Assembly: GCF_003634215.1 (NCBI RefSeq)
Contig: NZ_RBWX01000009.1
Coordinates: 419,382-483,381 of the forward strand
Length of the DNA: 64,000 bases
Origin: Sphingosinicella microcystinivorans
GTDB lineage: Bacteria; Pseudomonadota; Alphaproteobacteria; Sphingomonadales; Sphingomonadaceae
Direction of reading: 5' to 3'
In this document: piece by piece, positions 1 through 8,717 of the stretch
Numbering within the stretch: position 1 is the stretch's first letter
Layout of the letters: the number at the start of each line of letters is the position of its first letter
Made by a program: the position numbers and the translations under genes
Notes under the pieces: model-generated
What the model saw: only the letters and a program-made list of their open reading frames with translations
Databases searched by the model: none
What the model was told of the DNA's origin: nothing

Positions 1-533
1 ACGGGGTCGCCCCGCTTCACGGCGTTTGCCGCGATCAGCATGTTGGCACGCACAGCCTCGCCGGGATTAAGCGCGCGAATAACCACCTTGCCGACCACCT
101 GGTCGACCGCGGTAACGCCGCCTGGCACATAGGTATCAGACCGGAAATCGACATCTCCCGCCGTGATCGTTCCGCCGCGCGGCACCGGGCGAACAACGAC
201 GACGGCGCCGCCTCCGCCCTGCACAGCCCCCTGCCCCGCGGGTTTCATGTCGATGGGAACGTAAATCTGCCACCCATCGGGTCCGCCGCAACGCACGAGG
301 ACCGTCGTCTGTCCCGTGCCGTACCAGATCAGCTCCGGACGGATGGCACAGGCGCCGAGCTTAAGGCGGCGGTCGACACGCGGCGCACGGTTCGGACCGG
401 CGAAGTCGCCAATCCGCGCTTCAAGACGATCAAGGTTTTCGAAAATCACGGGTTGCGCCACGGCCGCAGGCACCCCGACGGCAAACATTGCCGCCAATGC
501 CAACATGCGTCGGGAAACCGTCGTTCTGTTCAT
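1..533 (-). CDS. flgA: Flagellar P-ring chaperone FlgA (3' end outside window)
   Basis: Read on the minus strand this open frame begins ATG at 533-531 and runs off the left edge (177 codons seen). It starts with a Sec signal peptide (about residues 1-26, ending near A-V-A-Q). A mature region follows with the conserved pattern 'VLVRC..PDGWQIYVP', then a SAF-type segment 'PVPRGGTITAGDVDF' and 'LNPGEAVRANMLIAANAVKRGDP'. FlgA is the periplasmic chaperone that helps FlgI polymerise into the P ring. A second in-frame ATG lies four codons upstream (545-543), so the exact start is uncertain. The gene is divergent from flgB-L and separated from flgT by its own sigma-54 promoter. Identity is strong; only the C-terminus is missing because of the window. 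Confidence 0.88.
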   Translation of the reverse strand, partial: MNRTTVSRRMLALAAMFAVGVPAAVAQPVIFENLDRLEARIGDFAGPNRAPRVDRRLKLGACAIRPELIWYGTGQTTVLVRCGGPDGWQIYVPIDMKPAGQGAVQGGGGAVVVVRPVPRGGTITAGDVDFRSDTYVPGGVTAVDQVVGKVVIRALNPGEAVRANMLIAANAVKRGDP

Positions 534-557
534 CCAGCCTTGCATGACACATTTCAA

Positions 558-574
558 AGCAATGTCCATGCCAA
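558..574 (-). promoter_or_regulatory. Sigma-54 promoter of flgA
   Basis: On the minus strand the sequence TTGGCATGGACATTGCT matches the RpoN consensus TGGCAYR-N4-TTGCW. The GG (572-571) and GC (560-559) are exactly ten bases apart. It lies between the flgT stop and the flgA start, placing transcription initiation about 14 bases ahead of the flgA ATG at 533. Sigma-54 control implies an enhancer-binding activator of the FleQ/FlrC type, which is not in this window. Confidence 0.82.
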
Positions 575-584
575 GGTACGGCAA

Positions 585-1658
585 TCAACGGAGGCGCAAG
601 GCTGTCCGTGTTCCTGGGGGGACACCATCGCCGAGCACCCGCGCACGCACGGCGTTGCCCGAGACCGAGGTCACCTCGGCAAAGGTCCATCCCGGCCCGC
701 CCCCTGCCGCGACGCGCGCGTCGCCCAGCCCAAGGAGATCGCCAACGACGAGGTCGCCGCCCGCCGCCGAAATCATCAATTCGTCCCCCGAAGCGCCGTT
801 CACGGCCACTTCAAGCGGACGGCAGCGCGCGAACGCCCCCGCATCCTCCACGAGATCCGCGAGTTTACCGCCAAAATCCGGCGCAACGGCGCGGCGTGAA
901 GGGCGGTAGTCGGCGGGAACATATTCCCAAGTGCGCGCTGAAAGCGTCCAGTCGCTGTCCCGCGTCATCCGCCCGAGGAGCGTGCCGCGCACGGAATCAT
1001 AAACCTCCACGCCAAGCACGGCTTCGGCGCGCTTGCCCATGATCAGCCCTGCACCTTCAACCCGGCGCATACGCATCTCGACGAACGGCTGCACGAACAG
1101 GCCGTAGTCAGGCGCGCCACCGTGGGCGAGCGCCGCGTAGCGCTCCGAAGACCGCCGCGCGGCGGCAAGCGGCAGCGCGGCCGGCTCCCCATAGGCGTCT
1201 CGGAACGTGCGCTCGGCATCGGCACGCACCGGCTCCGCTATCGCGGGATCAATCGCCGGGTCGATATCGACCCGGATCGCGCCCACGCGCATCGTGGGGC
1301 GTACCGACGCGTCACACTTGCCGGCATCGAGCGGCGCAAGCGTTGCGGATACCGCAACCCGCAGCAGGCCAGCCTCGCGCCATTCGTCGGTCACTTCGAA
1401 CGCGGTCACTTTCGCACGGGCGGTCGCCCAGAGCGTATCAGATCGCACGATATTGCGGTCGATGATCGTCCGCGCTTCGACATCCATGCCGCCCGCCGCC
1501 ACCGCCTGCCGAAGCGCATCGCCGATCGCCGCGCGGCGCGCGCGGGCCGCGTCCGTGCCAAGTGGTGCGGCGCCTTCCACGTCTACGTGCATGTCCGCAG
1601 CCGCCGGAAAGGCCGCAAGAATGGTGGCTACGGCAAGAAGAGCGGCCCCACGGCGCAT
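585..1658 (-). CDS. flgT: Flagellar assembly protein FlgT-like (H-ring component)
   Basis: A 357-residue exported protein with a clear signal peptide (cleavage near A-A-A-D, residue about 22). The N-terminal region shows the FlgT_N pattern (A-R-R-A-A-I-x-D-A-L-R-Q-A-V, then 'YVP'-type beta segments further on). A middle domain resembling CsgG/TolB-like folds and a short C-terminal SH3-like domain ('GDLLGLGDARV...FAEVTSV') follow. In Vibrio, FlgT forms the H ring around the LP ring and anchors the motor. The ATG overlaps the flgP stop (ATGA), so flgP-flgT are translationally coupled; a TTG one codon earlier is less likely. FlgT is best known from gammaproteobacteria. Assignment rests on domain order and neighbours. 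Confidence 0.75.
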   Translation of the reverse strand: MRRGAALLAVATILAAFPAAADMHVDVEGAAPLGTDAARARRAAIGDALRQAVAAGGMDVEARTIIDRNIVRSDTLWATARAKVTAFEVTDEWREAGLLRVAVSATLAPLDAGKCDASVRPTMRVGAIRVDIDPAIDPAIAEPVRADAERTFRDAYGEPAALPLAAARRSSERYAALAHGGAPDYGLFVQPFVEMRMRRVEGAGLIMGKRAEAVLGVEVYDSVRGTLLGRMTRDSDWTLSARTWEYVPADYRPSRRAVAPDFGGKLADLVEDAGAFARCRPLEVAVNGASGDELMISAAGGDLVVGDLLGLGDARVAAGGGPGWTFAEVTSVSGNAVRARVLGDGVPPGTRTALRLR

Positions 1659-2044
1659 CAATCGGCCCCGCCAGCCGGTCGCCGCATTTCGACGACGGTT
1701 TCATAGGTATCGTCGCCCTTGGGCGTGATCTTGACGATCCGAGCGCCGGATACGGTGCCACTGACCGTGGCACGGATCGAATCCGATTGCAGCGACGTAT
1801 TGGACGCGGAGGACTGCGATTGCAGCTTCACGCCGTAGACTTGTTCAGCAAGGTTCCGCAGCGCAGCGAGATGCGAGGCGCGGATCGCCAGCAGGCGGCG
1901 CTCCTCATCCGTTCGCGCTGGCTGCGATGAGATCGGGGCGAAACCGACGCCGGTCAGCACGGCGGGCGCTGCTTCCTGCGCGTGAGCCGGCAGGGCAAAC
2001 AGGGCGAGCACCGCAAACGCGGTCCGGGGCGTCATGAGTCTCAT
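1658..2044 (-). CDS. flgP: FlgP-like flagellar accessory protein (LPP20 family)
   Basis: A 128-residue secreted protein with signal peptide MRLMTPRTAFAVLALFALPAHA-Q. The core 'RRLLAIRASHLAALRNLAEQVYGVKL' helix and the downstream 'SDSIRATVSGTVSGARIV' segment are typical of the LPP20/FlgP family. Vibrio FlgP is an outer-membrane lipoprotein of the distal basal disk. Here the expected lipobox cysteine is absent (A-H-A-Q), so it may be a soluble periplasmic form. Start choice is uncertain: ATG at 2044 keeps a charged n-region, ATG at 2035 is possible, and a GTG at 2062 would add six residues. It is coupled to flgT and divergent from flgB. No promoter for this pair was recognised. Confidence 0.7.
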   Translation of the reverse strand: MRLMTPRTAFAVLALFALPAHAQEAAPAVLTGVGFAPISSQPARTDEERRLLAIRASHLAALRNLAEQVYGVKLQSQSSASNTSLQSDSIRATVSGTVSGARIVKITPKGDDTYETVVEMRRPAGGAD

Positions 2045-2182
2045 GTCAGGAATAACGACCACTTCCGGTTAAGATTAAGTGCGCGCGGAAAACGCGTCGG
2101 GAAACCGACGGAAGGCCGTCAAAGGCCCGACAACGCGCCCGCGAACTGAAAATATATTCATTAAAATCATAACTTTATCGAT

Positions 2183-2199
2183 CTGGCACGCCACTTGCT
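2183..2199 (+). promoter_or_regulatory. Sigma-54 promoter of the flgB operon
   Basis: CTGGCACGCCACTTGCT is an essentially perfect RpoN site (TGGCACR-N4-TTGCW), with GG at 2185-2186 and GC at 2197-2198 spaced by ten bases. It sits 38 bases ahead of the chosen flgB ATG and follows an AT-rich stretch (about 2149-2178). Because initiation would fall near 2210, the in-frame ATG at 2195 cannot be the flgB start. It is presumed to drive the tightly packed flgB-L block. Confidence 0.88.
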
Positions 2200-2236
2200 G
2201 GAGCGAGAGCGGACAAAACCATCAGGACGTACCGCA

Positions 2237-2626
2237 ATGGACGTACTCGACAATTATTTTGGTGTGCACGCACAGGCGCTCGAATTGCGTTCGAAGCGCC
2301 TCGAACTGCTCGCCTCGAACATCGCCAATGCGGCCACCCCAGGCTACAAGGCGCGCGACATCGATTTCGCAGCGCAGCTGAAGGCGGCGGAGAGCGGCGG
2401 CGGTGCGCTCAGCGTTACCGCGGGCAATCACATCGGCATGGGCGGACCCGGCGCTGCCGGCGGCGCGCTTTACCGCATCCCGAACCAGGCTTCGCTCGAC
2501 GGCAACACGGTCGAGCTTTCCACCGAGCAGACGCGCTTCGGTGAGAACGCCGTTCAGTACCAGACGACGCTCGCGTTTCTGAACGGACGCATCAACACGC
2601 TCTCGCGTGCGCTGAAGGGCGAATGA
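2237..2626 (+). CDS. flgB: Flagellar proximal rod protein FlgB
   Basis: 129 residues, the usual FlgB size. The N-terminal rod signature '[23 protein letters not shown]' is present, and the C-terminal helix '[23 protein letters not shown]' pairs with it in the assembled rod. The ATG at 2237 follows an AGGA motif at 2224-2227 and lies downstream of the sigma-54 start site. FlgB is exported by the flagellar type III apparatus and is the first rod subunit next to FliE. Its stop overlaps the flgC start, indicating coupled translation. Confidence 0.95.
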   Translation: MDVLDNYFGVHAQALELRSKRLELLASNIANAATPGYKARDIDFAAQLKAAESGGGALSVTAGNHIGMGGPGAAGGALYRIPNQASLDGNTVELSTEQTRFGENAVQYQTTLAFLNGRINTLSRALKGE

Positions 2627-3039
2627 CGATGGCCGGGCTTTCGATCTTCGACATTTCGGGCCGCGCCATGTCGGCGCAGCTCGTGCGGCTCAACACCACG
2701 GCGAGCAACCTTGCGAACGCCGGGTCGGTCGCGCGCAGCGAAGCGGAAGCCTACAAGGCGCGCAAGCCGATCTTCGAGACCTATTTCGACCAGGCGAACG
2801 GCGGGGCTGTGGCGACGGTCGATGTCGTGGATGTCGTAACCGCCGGCGGTACGCCGGTGAAGCGCTACGATCCCGGCCATCCGATGGCCGACAAGGACGG
2901 GTATATCTACGAGGCCGCGGTCGACCAGACCCAGGAAATGGTCGAGCTGCTCGAAGCCTCCCGACAGTATCAGAATAACGTCGAGGTCATACAGACCGCG
3001 AAGTCGCTGATGCTCAACACCCTGAAACTCGGACAGTGA
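2623..3039 (+). CDS. flgC: Flagellar proximal rod protein FlgC
   Basis: 138 residues. The N-terminus '[25 protein letters not shown]' and the C-terminus '[34 protein letters not shown]' are diagnostic of FlgC. The middle has the expected '[14 protein letters not shown]' loop. It overlaps flgB by four bases and is followed by flgD after seven bases. FlgC forms part of the periplasmic proximal rod. Confidence 0.96.
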   Translation: MTMAGLSIFDISGRAMSAQLVRLNTTASNLANAGSVARSEAEAYKARKPIFETYFDQANGGAVATVDVVDVVTAGGTPVKRYDPGHPMADKDGYIYEAAVDQTQEMVELLEASRQYQNNVEVIQTAKSLMLNTLKLGQ

Positions 3040-3046
3040 GGCAGGC

Positions 3047-3730
3047 ATGACCAGCACCAGCAACGGTCTTGATCTGAATGCGCTTGGCATTAAGAGCTAC
3101 GATTCAAGCAACACCGTTACGCAAAAGACCCAGCTCGACCAGAGCGACTTCCTGAAGCTGCTGACAACGCAGCTGAAGAACCAGGATCCTCTGAAGCCGG
3201 TCGAGAACGAGGCGTTCGTCGCGCAGATGGCGCAGTTCTCGTCGCTGTCGGGCATTACGGAAATGAATACCAAGCTCGGCAGCATTCTCGACTCGCTGAA
3301 CAACAATCAGCTTTCTACCGCCACCGGCCTGGTCGGCAAATATGTGCTGACGTCAGGCACCAAGGCCGTGCCGGACGGCACCGGCGCCGTGTACGGCGCC
3401 ATCGCCATTCCCGAAGGCGCAACTGATACGACACTCGCGATCAAGGATTCCACGGGCGCGACGATCCGCACGATCAAGCTCGGCGCGGTCGAGGACGGCG
3501 TTCACGAATTCGCGTGGGACGGCAAGAACGACGCGGGCGCAGCCGTGGAACCGGGACCCGTCTCCATCGAGGCAACGGCGAATGTGGGCGGCAAGCGCGA
3601 GGCGCTCGCCACCTCGGTCTACGCGCTCGTCCAGTCCGTCAGCACCGCAACCCCGAATTCACCGATGACGCTCGATCTACTCGGCATCGGCTCCGTCACC
3701 TTCGACAAGGTTCAGAAGATCAGCAGCTAG
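3047..3730 (+). CDS. flgD: Flagellar hook cap / hook assembly protein FlgD
   Basis: 227 residues. The conserved FlgD N-terminal region is present ('QSDFLKLLTTQLKNQDPLKP', then 'FVAQMAQFSSLSGITEMNTKL'). A FlgD-Ig/Tudor-like part follows with 'EFAWDGKNDAGAAVEPGPVSIEA'. FlgD caps the growing hook and directs FlgE polymerisation. It sits between flgC and flgE as expected; a short 30-base gap with an AGAGGAG ribosome site precedes flgE. Confidence 0.95.
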   Translation: MTSTSNGLDLNALGIKSYDSSNTVTQKTQLDQSDFLKLLTTQLKNQDPLKPVENEAFVAQMAQFSSLSGITEMNTKLGSILDSLNNNQLSTATGLVGKYVLTSGTKAVPDGTGAVYGAIAIPEGATDTTLAIKDSTGATIRTIKLGAVEDGVHEFAWDGKNDAGAAVEPGPVSIEATANVGGKREALATSVYALVQSVSTATPNSPMTLDLLGIGSVTFDKVQKISS

Positions 3731-3760
3731 TTCTCACCGTTTCCAGAGGAGATTCTACCC

Positions 3761-5056
3761 ATGGCAATGTACACCTCGCTCACCGGCCTCAACGCCGCGC
3801 AGACCGACCTTTCGACGACCTCGAACAACATCGCGAACGTTGGCACCGTCGGCTTCAAGCGCTCGCGCGCTGAGTTCGGCGACATCATTTCGAGCTCGGC
3901 GCTGCAGAGCGCCGGCCGCGTCGCCGGTTCGGGCACCGCGCTCAAAACCATCAAGCAGCAGTTCACGCAGGGCGCGATCCAGTCGAGCCTCAACGTGATG
4001 GACGTCGCGCTTATGGGCGAAGGCTTCTTCATGGTGAAGTCGACGTCGGGCACCACCGACATGCAGTTCACCCGCAACGGGTCGTTCAGCGTGAACAACG
4101 AGCGTTTCGTCGTCGATAGCGGCGGCCAGGCGCTACAGGTCTATCCGGTGAACGATTCCGGCACCGTGATCTCCACGAGCATCAATGATACGCGCGCGCT
4201 GCGTCTGCCGCTGACCTCGGGTCAGCCGCGCGCGACGACCAGCATCAACCTTGCGCTCAACCTGCCATCAGATGCTGAGGTGATCCCGAACAACCCGATC
4301 TATACGCCGACGAATCCCTACGCATTCAATCCCGACAATCCCACCACCTACAACCGCTCGACGTCCACAACCGTGTACGACTCGCTCGGCAACCCGATGG
4401 CTGCGGAGATCTATTACGTCCGCACGTCGAGCTCGAACTCGTCTTCGACGACGAACGACTGGAACGTCCATGTCGTCGTCGACGGTACGGAACTGACACC
4501 GTCTTCCGGGCCTTCGCCGATGCAGATGAGCTTCGACAATTTCGGCCAGCTCATCTCGCCCACGACGGGCGTGGGCTTCGATCCGCTCGCGATCCCCGGC
4601 GGCGACCCTCTGCTGGTCTCGCTCGATCACGGCACCTCGACAACCCAGTATTCGGATCCGTTCTCGATCGTCTCGCTGACGCAGGACGGCTTCCCGTCGG
4701 GTCGTCTCGACAGCGTCACCGTCGACAACAACGGTGTCGTACGCGCCAGCTTCACCAACGGCCAGACGCAGGCGCTCGGCAAGATCGCCGTCGCGACCTT
4801 CGCCAATGCCAACGGCCTCAAGCAGACGGGCGACGCGCACTACACGTCAACGGGAATTTCCGGCGAACCGATCCTCGGCGAGGCCGGTTCCAGCGGCGTC
4901 GGCACGATCCGTTCGGGTGCGCTCGAAATGGCGAACGTCGACATCACCGAGGAACTCGTCAACCTGATCACCGCGCAGCGCAACTTTCAGGCGAACGCGA
5001 AAGCGATCGAAACCGATAGCGCGATGACAAGCGCCATCATCAACATCCGCAGCTAA
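3761..5056 (+). CDS. flgE: Flagellar hook protein FlgE
   Basis: 431 residues. The N-terminus 'MYTSLTGLNAAQTDLSTTSNNIANVGTVGFKRSRAEF' and the C-terminus 'EELVNLITAQRNFQANAKAIETDSAMTSAIINIRS' are the paired terminal helices of FlgE. Between them lie the 'VMDVALMGEGFFMVKS' F-domain start and variable outer domains. It is the structural subunit of the hook. A good ribosome site (AGAGGAG) precedes the ATG. Confidence 0.96.
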   Translation: MAMYTSLTGLNAAQTDLSTTSNNIANVGTVGFKRSRAEFGDIISSSALQSAGRVAGSGTALKTIKQQFTQGAIQSSLNVMDVALMGEGFFMVKSTSGTTDMQFTRNGSFSVNNERFVVDSGGQALQVYPVNDSGTVISTSINDTRALRLPLTSGQPRATTSINLALNLPSDAEVIPNNPIYTPTNPYAFNPDNPTTYNRSTSTTVYDSLGNPMAAEIYYVRTSSSNSSSTTNDWNVHVVVDGTELTPSSGPSPMQMSFDNFGQLISPTTGVGFDPLAIPGGDPLLVSLDHGTSTTQYSDPFSIVSLTQDGFPSGRLDSVTVDNNGVVRASFTNGQTQALGKIAVATFANANGLKQTGDAHYTSTGISGEPILGEAGSSGVGTIRSGALEMANVDITEELVNLITAQRNFQANAKAIETDSAMTSAIINIRS

Positions 5057-5083
5057 GCGGATTTGAGCTGACCGGAACCGCTG

Positions 5084-5827
5084 ATGGACCGTCTCGTCTA
5101 CACCGCTCTCTCCGGCCTGCGCAGCGCCATGGCTGCGCAGGACGTGACGGCGCACAACATCGCCAACGCGAGCACGATCGGTTTCAAGCGCGACGTCAGC
5201 GCCGCGCAGAGCCGTCATCTGGTCGGCGGGCAGAGCTTCGCCAGCCGCATCCAGGCGGCCGAAGGCACGCTCGAAGCCGACAATGCGCCCGGCACGGTCA
5301 ACCAGACCGGCCGTGCGCTCGACGTGGCTATGCTGGGCGAATCGATGATGGCGGTTCAGGCGCCGGACGGCGCCGAGGTCTACACCCGGCGGGGCGATCT
5401 TCGGATCAGCCCCACCGGCATCCTCGAAACCGGCGACGGCCTTGTCGTCATGGGACAGGGCGGGCCGATCACGATACCGCCTTCCAACACTGTGGAGATC
5501 GGTGCCGACGGCACGGTGAGCATCCGTCCGCAGGGCGGGCAGCTCAACGAGATGAGCGAAGTGGGCCGCATCAAGCTGGTGACCCCGCAGCCGGACGAGC
5601 TTGAAAAAGGTCTCGACAATCTGATGCGCGCTGCGGGCGGCGGGCAGCTCGCGCAGGACGAGACCGCGCGTCTCCAGACCGGCGGCCTTGAAGGATCGAA
5701 CGTCAACATGATGGGGTCGATGGTCACGCTGATCGAGCAGGCGCGCGCCTACGAGGTGCAGGTGCAGCTCGTATCGAGCGTCCGCGACATGGATATGAGC
5801 AGCACGGCGCTGCTTCGTCTTGAATAG
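5084..5827 (+). CDS. flgF: Flagellar distal/proximal rod protein FlgF
   Basis: 247 residues. 'DRLVYTALSGLRSAMAAQDVTAHNIANASTIGFKRD' opens the protein, and 'EGSNVNMMGSMVTLIEQARAYEVQVQLV' closes it, both typical of FlgF. The central 'ALDVAMLGESMMAVQAPDGAEVYTRRGDL' matches the hook/rod family D1 domain. It precedes flgG in the standard order. Confidence 0.95.
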   Translation: MDRLVYTALSGLRSAMAAQDVTAHNIANASTIGFKRDVSAAQSRHLVGGQSFASRIQAAEGTLEADNAPGTVNQTGRALDVAMLGESMMAVQAPDGAEVYTRRGDLRISPTGILETGDGLVVMGQGGPITIPPSNTVEIGADGTVSIRPQGGQLNEMSEVGRIKLVTPQPDELEKGLDNLMRAAGGGQLAQDETARLQTGGLEGSNVNMMGSMVTLIEQARAYEVQVQLVSSVRDMDMSSTALLRLE

Positions 5828-5845
5828 CGAAGAAGGAGTCCGGCG

Positions 5846-6631
5846 ATGAGTTCGGCACTGCATACGGCACGGAGCGGTCTTGATGCGCAGGATATGCGCA
5901 TGCGGGTCATCTCCAACAACCTCGCCAACGTGAACACCACTGGGTTCAAGCGCGACCGCGCTGAATTCCAGAGCCTGATGTATCAGAATTATCGTCAGGC
6001 GGGCGCGAACAGCGAGCAATCGACGCAGTACGCGACCGGTCTCAATGTCGGTACCGGCGTCCGCATCGTCGGCACCGAGCGCATCAATACGCAAGGCTCG
6101 ATGCAGTCGACCGACAATCCCACCGACATGGCGATCAACGGCTCGGGCTATTTCCAGGTCCTGAAGCCCGACGGCACCATCACCTACACGCGCGATGGCT
6201 CCTTCACGGTCAGCGCGGAGGGTCTGCTCGTCACCAACGATGGCTACCCGCTTCAGCCCGACATCACGATCCCGGAAGGCGCACGCTCGCTCACCATCGG
6301 CAAGGACGGCACGGTCAGCATCGTCAATGCCGGCGATACCGCGCCGAGCCAGATCGGCCAGATCCAGGTTGCGAACTTCCTGAACCCTGCAGGTCTGCAG
6401 CCGCTCGGCGACAATCTGTTCGCCGAAACCGCAGCGAGCGGCGCGCCGATCGTCGGCACGCCCGGCGTCGATGGCCTCGGCGAGATCAATCAGAACATGC
6501 TCGAAACCTCGAACGTCAACATGGTCGAGGAAATGGTCAACATGATCGAGACGCAGCGCGCCTACGAGGTGAACTCCAAGGTGATCTCCACGGTCGACGG
6601 GATGATGCAATATGTCACGCAGAACCTTTAA
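5846..6631 (+). CDS. flgG: Flagellar distal rod protein FlgG
   Basis: 261 residues, the normal FlgG length. N-terminus 'MSSALHTARSGLDAQDMRMRVISNNLANVNTTGFKRDRAEFQ' and C-terminus '[39 protein letters not shown]' are diagnostic. An AGAAGGAG ribosome site lies ahead of the ATG. The 3' end overlaps the start of flgH by 20 bases. FlgG builds the distal rod inside the LP rings. Confidence 0.96.
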   Translation: MSSALHTARSGLDAQDMRMRVISNNLANVNTTGFKRDRAEFQSLMYQNYRQAGANSEQSTQYATGLNVGTGVRIVGTERINTQGSMQSTDNPTDMAINGSGYFQVLKPDGTITYTRDGSFTVSAEGLLVTNDGYPLQPDITIPEGARSLTIGKDGTVSIVNAGDTAPSQIGQIQVANFLNPAGLQPLGDNLFAETAASGAPIVGTPGVDGLGEINQNMLETSNVNMVEEMVNMIETQRAYEVNSKVISTVDGMMQYVTQNL

Positions 6632-7277
6632 GGCCGCCGCACTCTCGCTGCTCGCCGCAACCGCCGCATGCGCGGCGCCTTACGAGCGGCCGATGGCGGA
6701 ATTCGCACCTTCGCACGCCCCGATCCCCACCGCACCCGTGCAAGCAACGGGCGCCATCTACCAGGCCGGCCGCTTCGCGAGCCTTGTCGAAGACAACCGC
6801 GCCCGCCGCGTCGGCGATGTTCTGACGATCGTGCTGGTCGAGAAGACGCAGGCCGCGAAATCGGTCTCGAGCGCCAGCTCCCGCAAGAGTGATATGTCGC
6901 TCACGCTCCCTGACGCAAAGCCCTTCTCGTGGGTGCCGGACGGGCTGCTTTCGGGCGGCAGCGGTCAGAACTTTGCAGGTCAAGGATCGGCCGCGCAGTC
7001 GAACCAGCTGACCGGCGAGATGACCGTCACGGTCGCGCAGGTCTATACGAACGGCACGATGCTCGTGCGCGGGCAGAAGCTCATCAAGCTCAATCGCGGC
7101 GAGGAGTATCTGCAGATCTCCGGCATCGTGCGCCCGCAGGACGTGACGCCGGAGAACCGCGTCGCCTCCACCCGCGTCGCCGACGCACGCATTGCCTATT
7201 CCGGCACCGGCGAACTCGCACAGCAGACCCGCATGGGATGGCTGCAGCGCTTCTTCACCGCAATTACACCCTTCTAG
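6612..7277 (+). CDS. flgH: Flagellar L-ring lipoprotein FlgH
   Basis: 221 residues. The signal peptide ends in a lipobox-like 'LLAATAAC' with Cys at about residue 20, so the mature protein is predicted to be an outer-membrane lipoprotein. FlgH hallmarks follow: '[22 protein letters not shown]', '[22 protein letters not shown]', '[36 protein letters not shown]'. It forms the L ring that lets the rod pass the outer membrane. It overlaps flgG. Confidence 0.95.
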   Translation: MSRRTFKAAALSLLAATAACAAPYERPMAEFAPSHAPIPTAPVQATGAIYQAGRFASLVEDNRARRVGDVLTIVLVEKTQAAKSVSSASSRKSDMSLTLPDAKPFSWVPDGLLSGGSGQNFAGQGSAAQSNQLTGEMTVTVAQVYTNGTMLVRGQKLIKLNRGEEYLQISGIVRPQDVTPENRVASTRVADARIAYSGTGELAQQTRMGWLQRFFTAITPF

Positions 7278-7293
7278 GTCCAAAGGACTCGCC

Positions 7294-8394
7294 ATGCGCC
7301 TTCGCCGCTTCCTCATCGCTCTCGTTCTCGCCTGCGGGTTCGCCGCTCCGGCGTCGGCGGAGCGCGTCAAGGATCTCGGCGATTTCGCCGGCATCCGTTC
7401 GAACCAGCTCGTCGGCTACGGCATCGTCGTCGGCCTCAACGGCACGGGCGACGACAATCTCGAATACACGATCCAGAGTATGCGCAGCGCCATCGCGCGC
7501 TTCGGGGTCGTCATCCCGCCGGGGGTGAAGGCCAGCCTCAAGAACGCCGCCGCCGTGATGGTGACGGCGGATCTGCCGCCCTTCGCCAAGCCTGGCCAGA
7601 AGATCGACGTGACCGTCTCGGCGATCGGCAAGGCGAAGTCGCTTCGCGGCGGCAATCTACTGCTCACGCCGCTCGTCGGTGCGGACGGCGAGGTCTATGC
7701 GATGTCGCAAGGTAGCCTTGCCGTCGGCGGCCTCGGCGTTGAGGGTCAGGACGGATCGAAGGTGACGGTCAACGTCCCCTCCACCGGTCGTATCCCGCAG
7801 GGCGCTTCGGTCGAACGCATGGTCGACACGCCGTTCGCCACGTCGCCGAGCCTGGTGCTCAATCTCCGCGAAGCGGATTTCACGACGACGCAGCGCGTTG
7901 CCGACGCCATCAACAAAACGCTCGGCGGCGGCACCGCCTCGCCCATCGATGCGGTCTCCATTGAGGTCACCGCGCCGATGCAGGCGGACCAGCGCATCAG
8001 CCTCGTCTCGATCATCGAGAACATCGAAGTCCAACCCGCCGCCCCTGCCGCGCGCGTGGTCGTAAATTCACGCACCGGCACGGTGGTGATCGGCGCAAAC
8101 GTCCGCGTCTCGCCCGCCGCCGTCAGCCATGGCAGCATGGTCGTGAAGGTGACGGAGAACCCGCAGGTGAGTCAGCCCGGCCCCTTCTCGCGCGGTCAGA
8201 CGGCGGTTACGCCCGACAGCGGCATCGAGGTCGAACAGGGCGGCGCGCACATGTTCCTGTTCAATCCGGGCGTCGCACTCGACGACATCGTGAACTCGGT
8301 GAACGCGCTCGGCGCCACCCCGTCAGACCTCGTCGCCATCCTGGAGGCCTTGAAGCAGGCAGGCGCGCTCAAGGCGGAGCTCATTGTGATATGA
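7294..8394 (+). CDS. flgI: Flagellar P-ring protein FlgI
   Basis: 366 residues from the ATG at 7294, which follows an AAAGGA ribosome site and begins a clean signal peptide (cleavage near A-S-A-E). Signatures include '[31 protein letters not shown]', '[23 protein letters not shown]', and the C-terminal '[31 protein letters not shown]'. FlgI is the periplasmic P-ring subunit and the client of FlgA encoded at the left edge. An earlier in-frame ATG at 7192 lies within flgH and is rejected. The stop overlaps flgJ. Confidence 0.96.
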   Translation: MRLRRFLIALVLACGFAAPASAERVKDLGDFAGIRSNQLVGYGIVVGLNGTGDDNLEYTIQSMRSAIARFGVVIPPGVKASLKNAAAVMVTADLPPFAKPGQKIDVTVSAIGKAKSLRGGNLLLTPLVGADGEVYAMSQGSLAVGGLGVEGQDGSKVTVNVPSTGRIPQGASVERMVDTPFATSPSLVLNLREADFTTTQRVADAINKTLGGGTASPIDAVSIEVTAPMQADQRISLVSIIENIEVQPAAPAARVVVNSRTGTVVIGANVRVSPAAVSHGSMVVKVTENPQVSQPGPFSRGQTAVTPDSGIEVEQGGAHMFLFNPGVALDDIVNSVNALGATPSDLVAILEALKQAGALKAELIVI

Positions 8395-8717
8395 CGACGA
8401 TCAGCGGCCTTCAGAACGGCGGAACCGCGGCTGTAGACAGCAGCCGCAAGAACACCGATGCCAACATGGACAAGGCCGCGCAGCAGTTCGAGGCCGTGTT
8501 CGTGAACCTGATGCTGAAGCAGGCGCGGCAGGCCGTGCCCGATGGCGGTCTTTTCCAGAGCGATGCGCTTAAGACGTTCCGCGAAATGCAGGACCGCGAA
8601 CTTGCGGGAACCCTCGCGAAGCACAGCCCCCTGGGCATCGCCGAAGCGCTGAAGGACTTTCTCGCGCGCGGCCAGGAAAAGTCTGCGCCGGCGACCAATG
8701 AAGGCGAAGCGAAATGA
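8391..8717 (+). CDS. flgJ: Rod-binding protein FlgJ, rod-cap domain only
   Basis: 108 residues, matching only the N-terminal rod-cap domain of enterobacterial FlgJ ('[22 protein letters not shown]', '[25 protein letters not shown]'). The muramidase domain found in about 310-residue FlgJ proteins is absent, as is common in alphaproteobacteria; a separate lytic enzyme must open the peptidoglycan. It overlaps flgI and flgK by four bases each (ATGA junctions), so all three are likely translationally coupled. Confidence 0.92.
   Translation: MTTISGLQNGGTAAVDSSRKNTDANMDKAAQQFEAVFVNLMLKQARQAVPDGGLFQSDALKTFREMQDRELAGTLAKHSPLGIAEALKDFLARGQEKSAPATNEGEAK

Noticed and set aside
2195..2236. An upstream ATG for flgB
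   Set aside because: It overlaps the -12 element of the sigma-54 promoter, so it would not be transcribed.
4847..6610. A 587-codon minus-strand open frame across flgF and flgG
   Set aside because: It is antisense to two unmistakable rod genes and has His/Asp/Arg-rich, low-complexity sequence typical of a shadow frame in GC-rich DNA.
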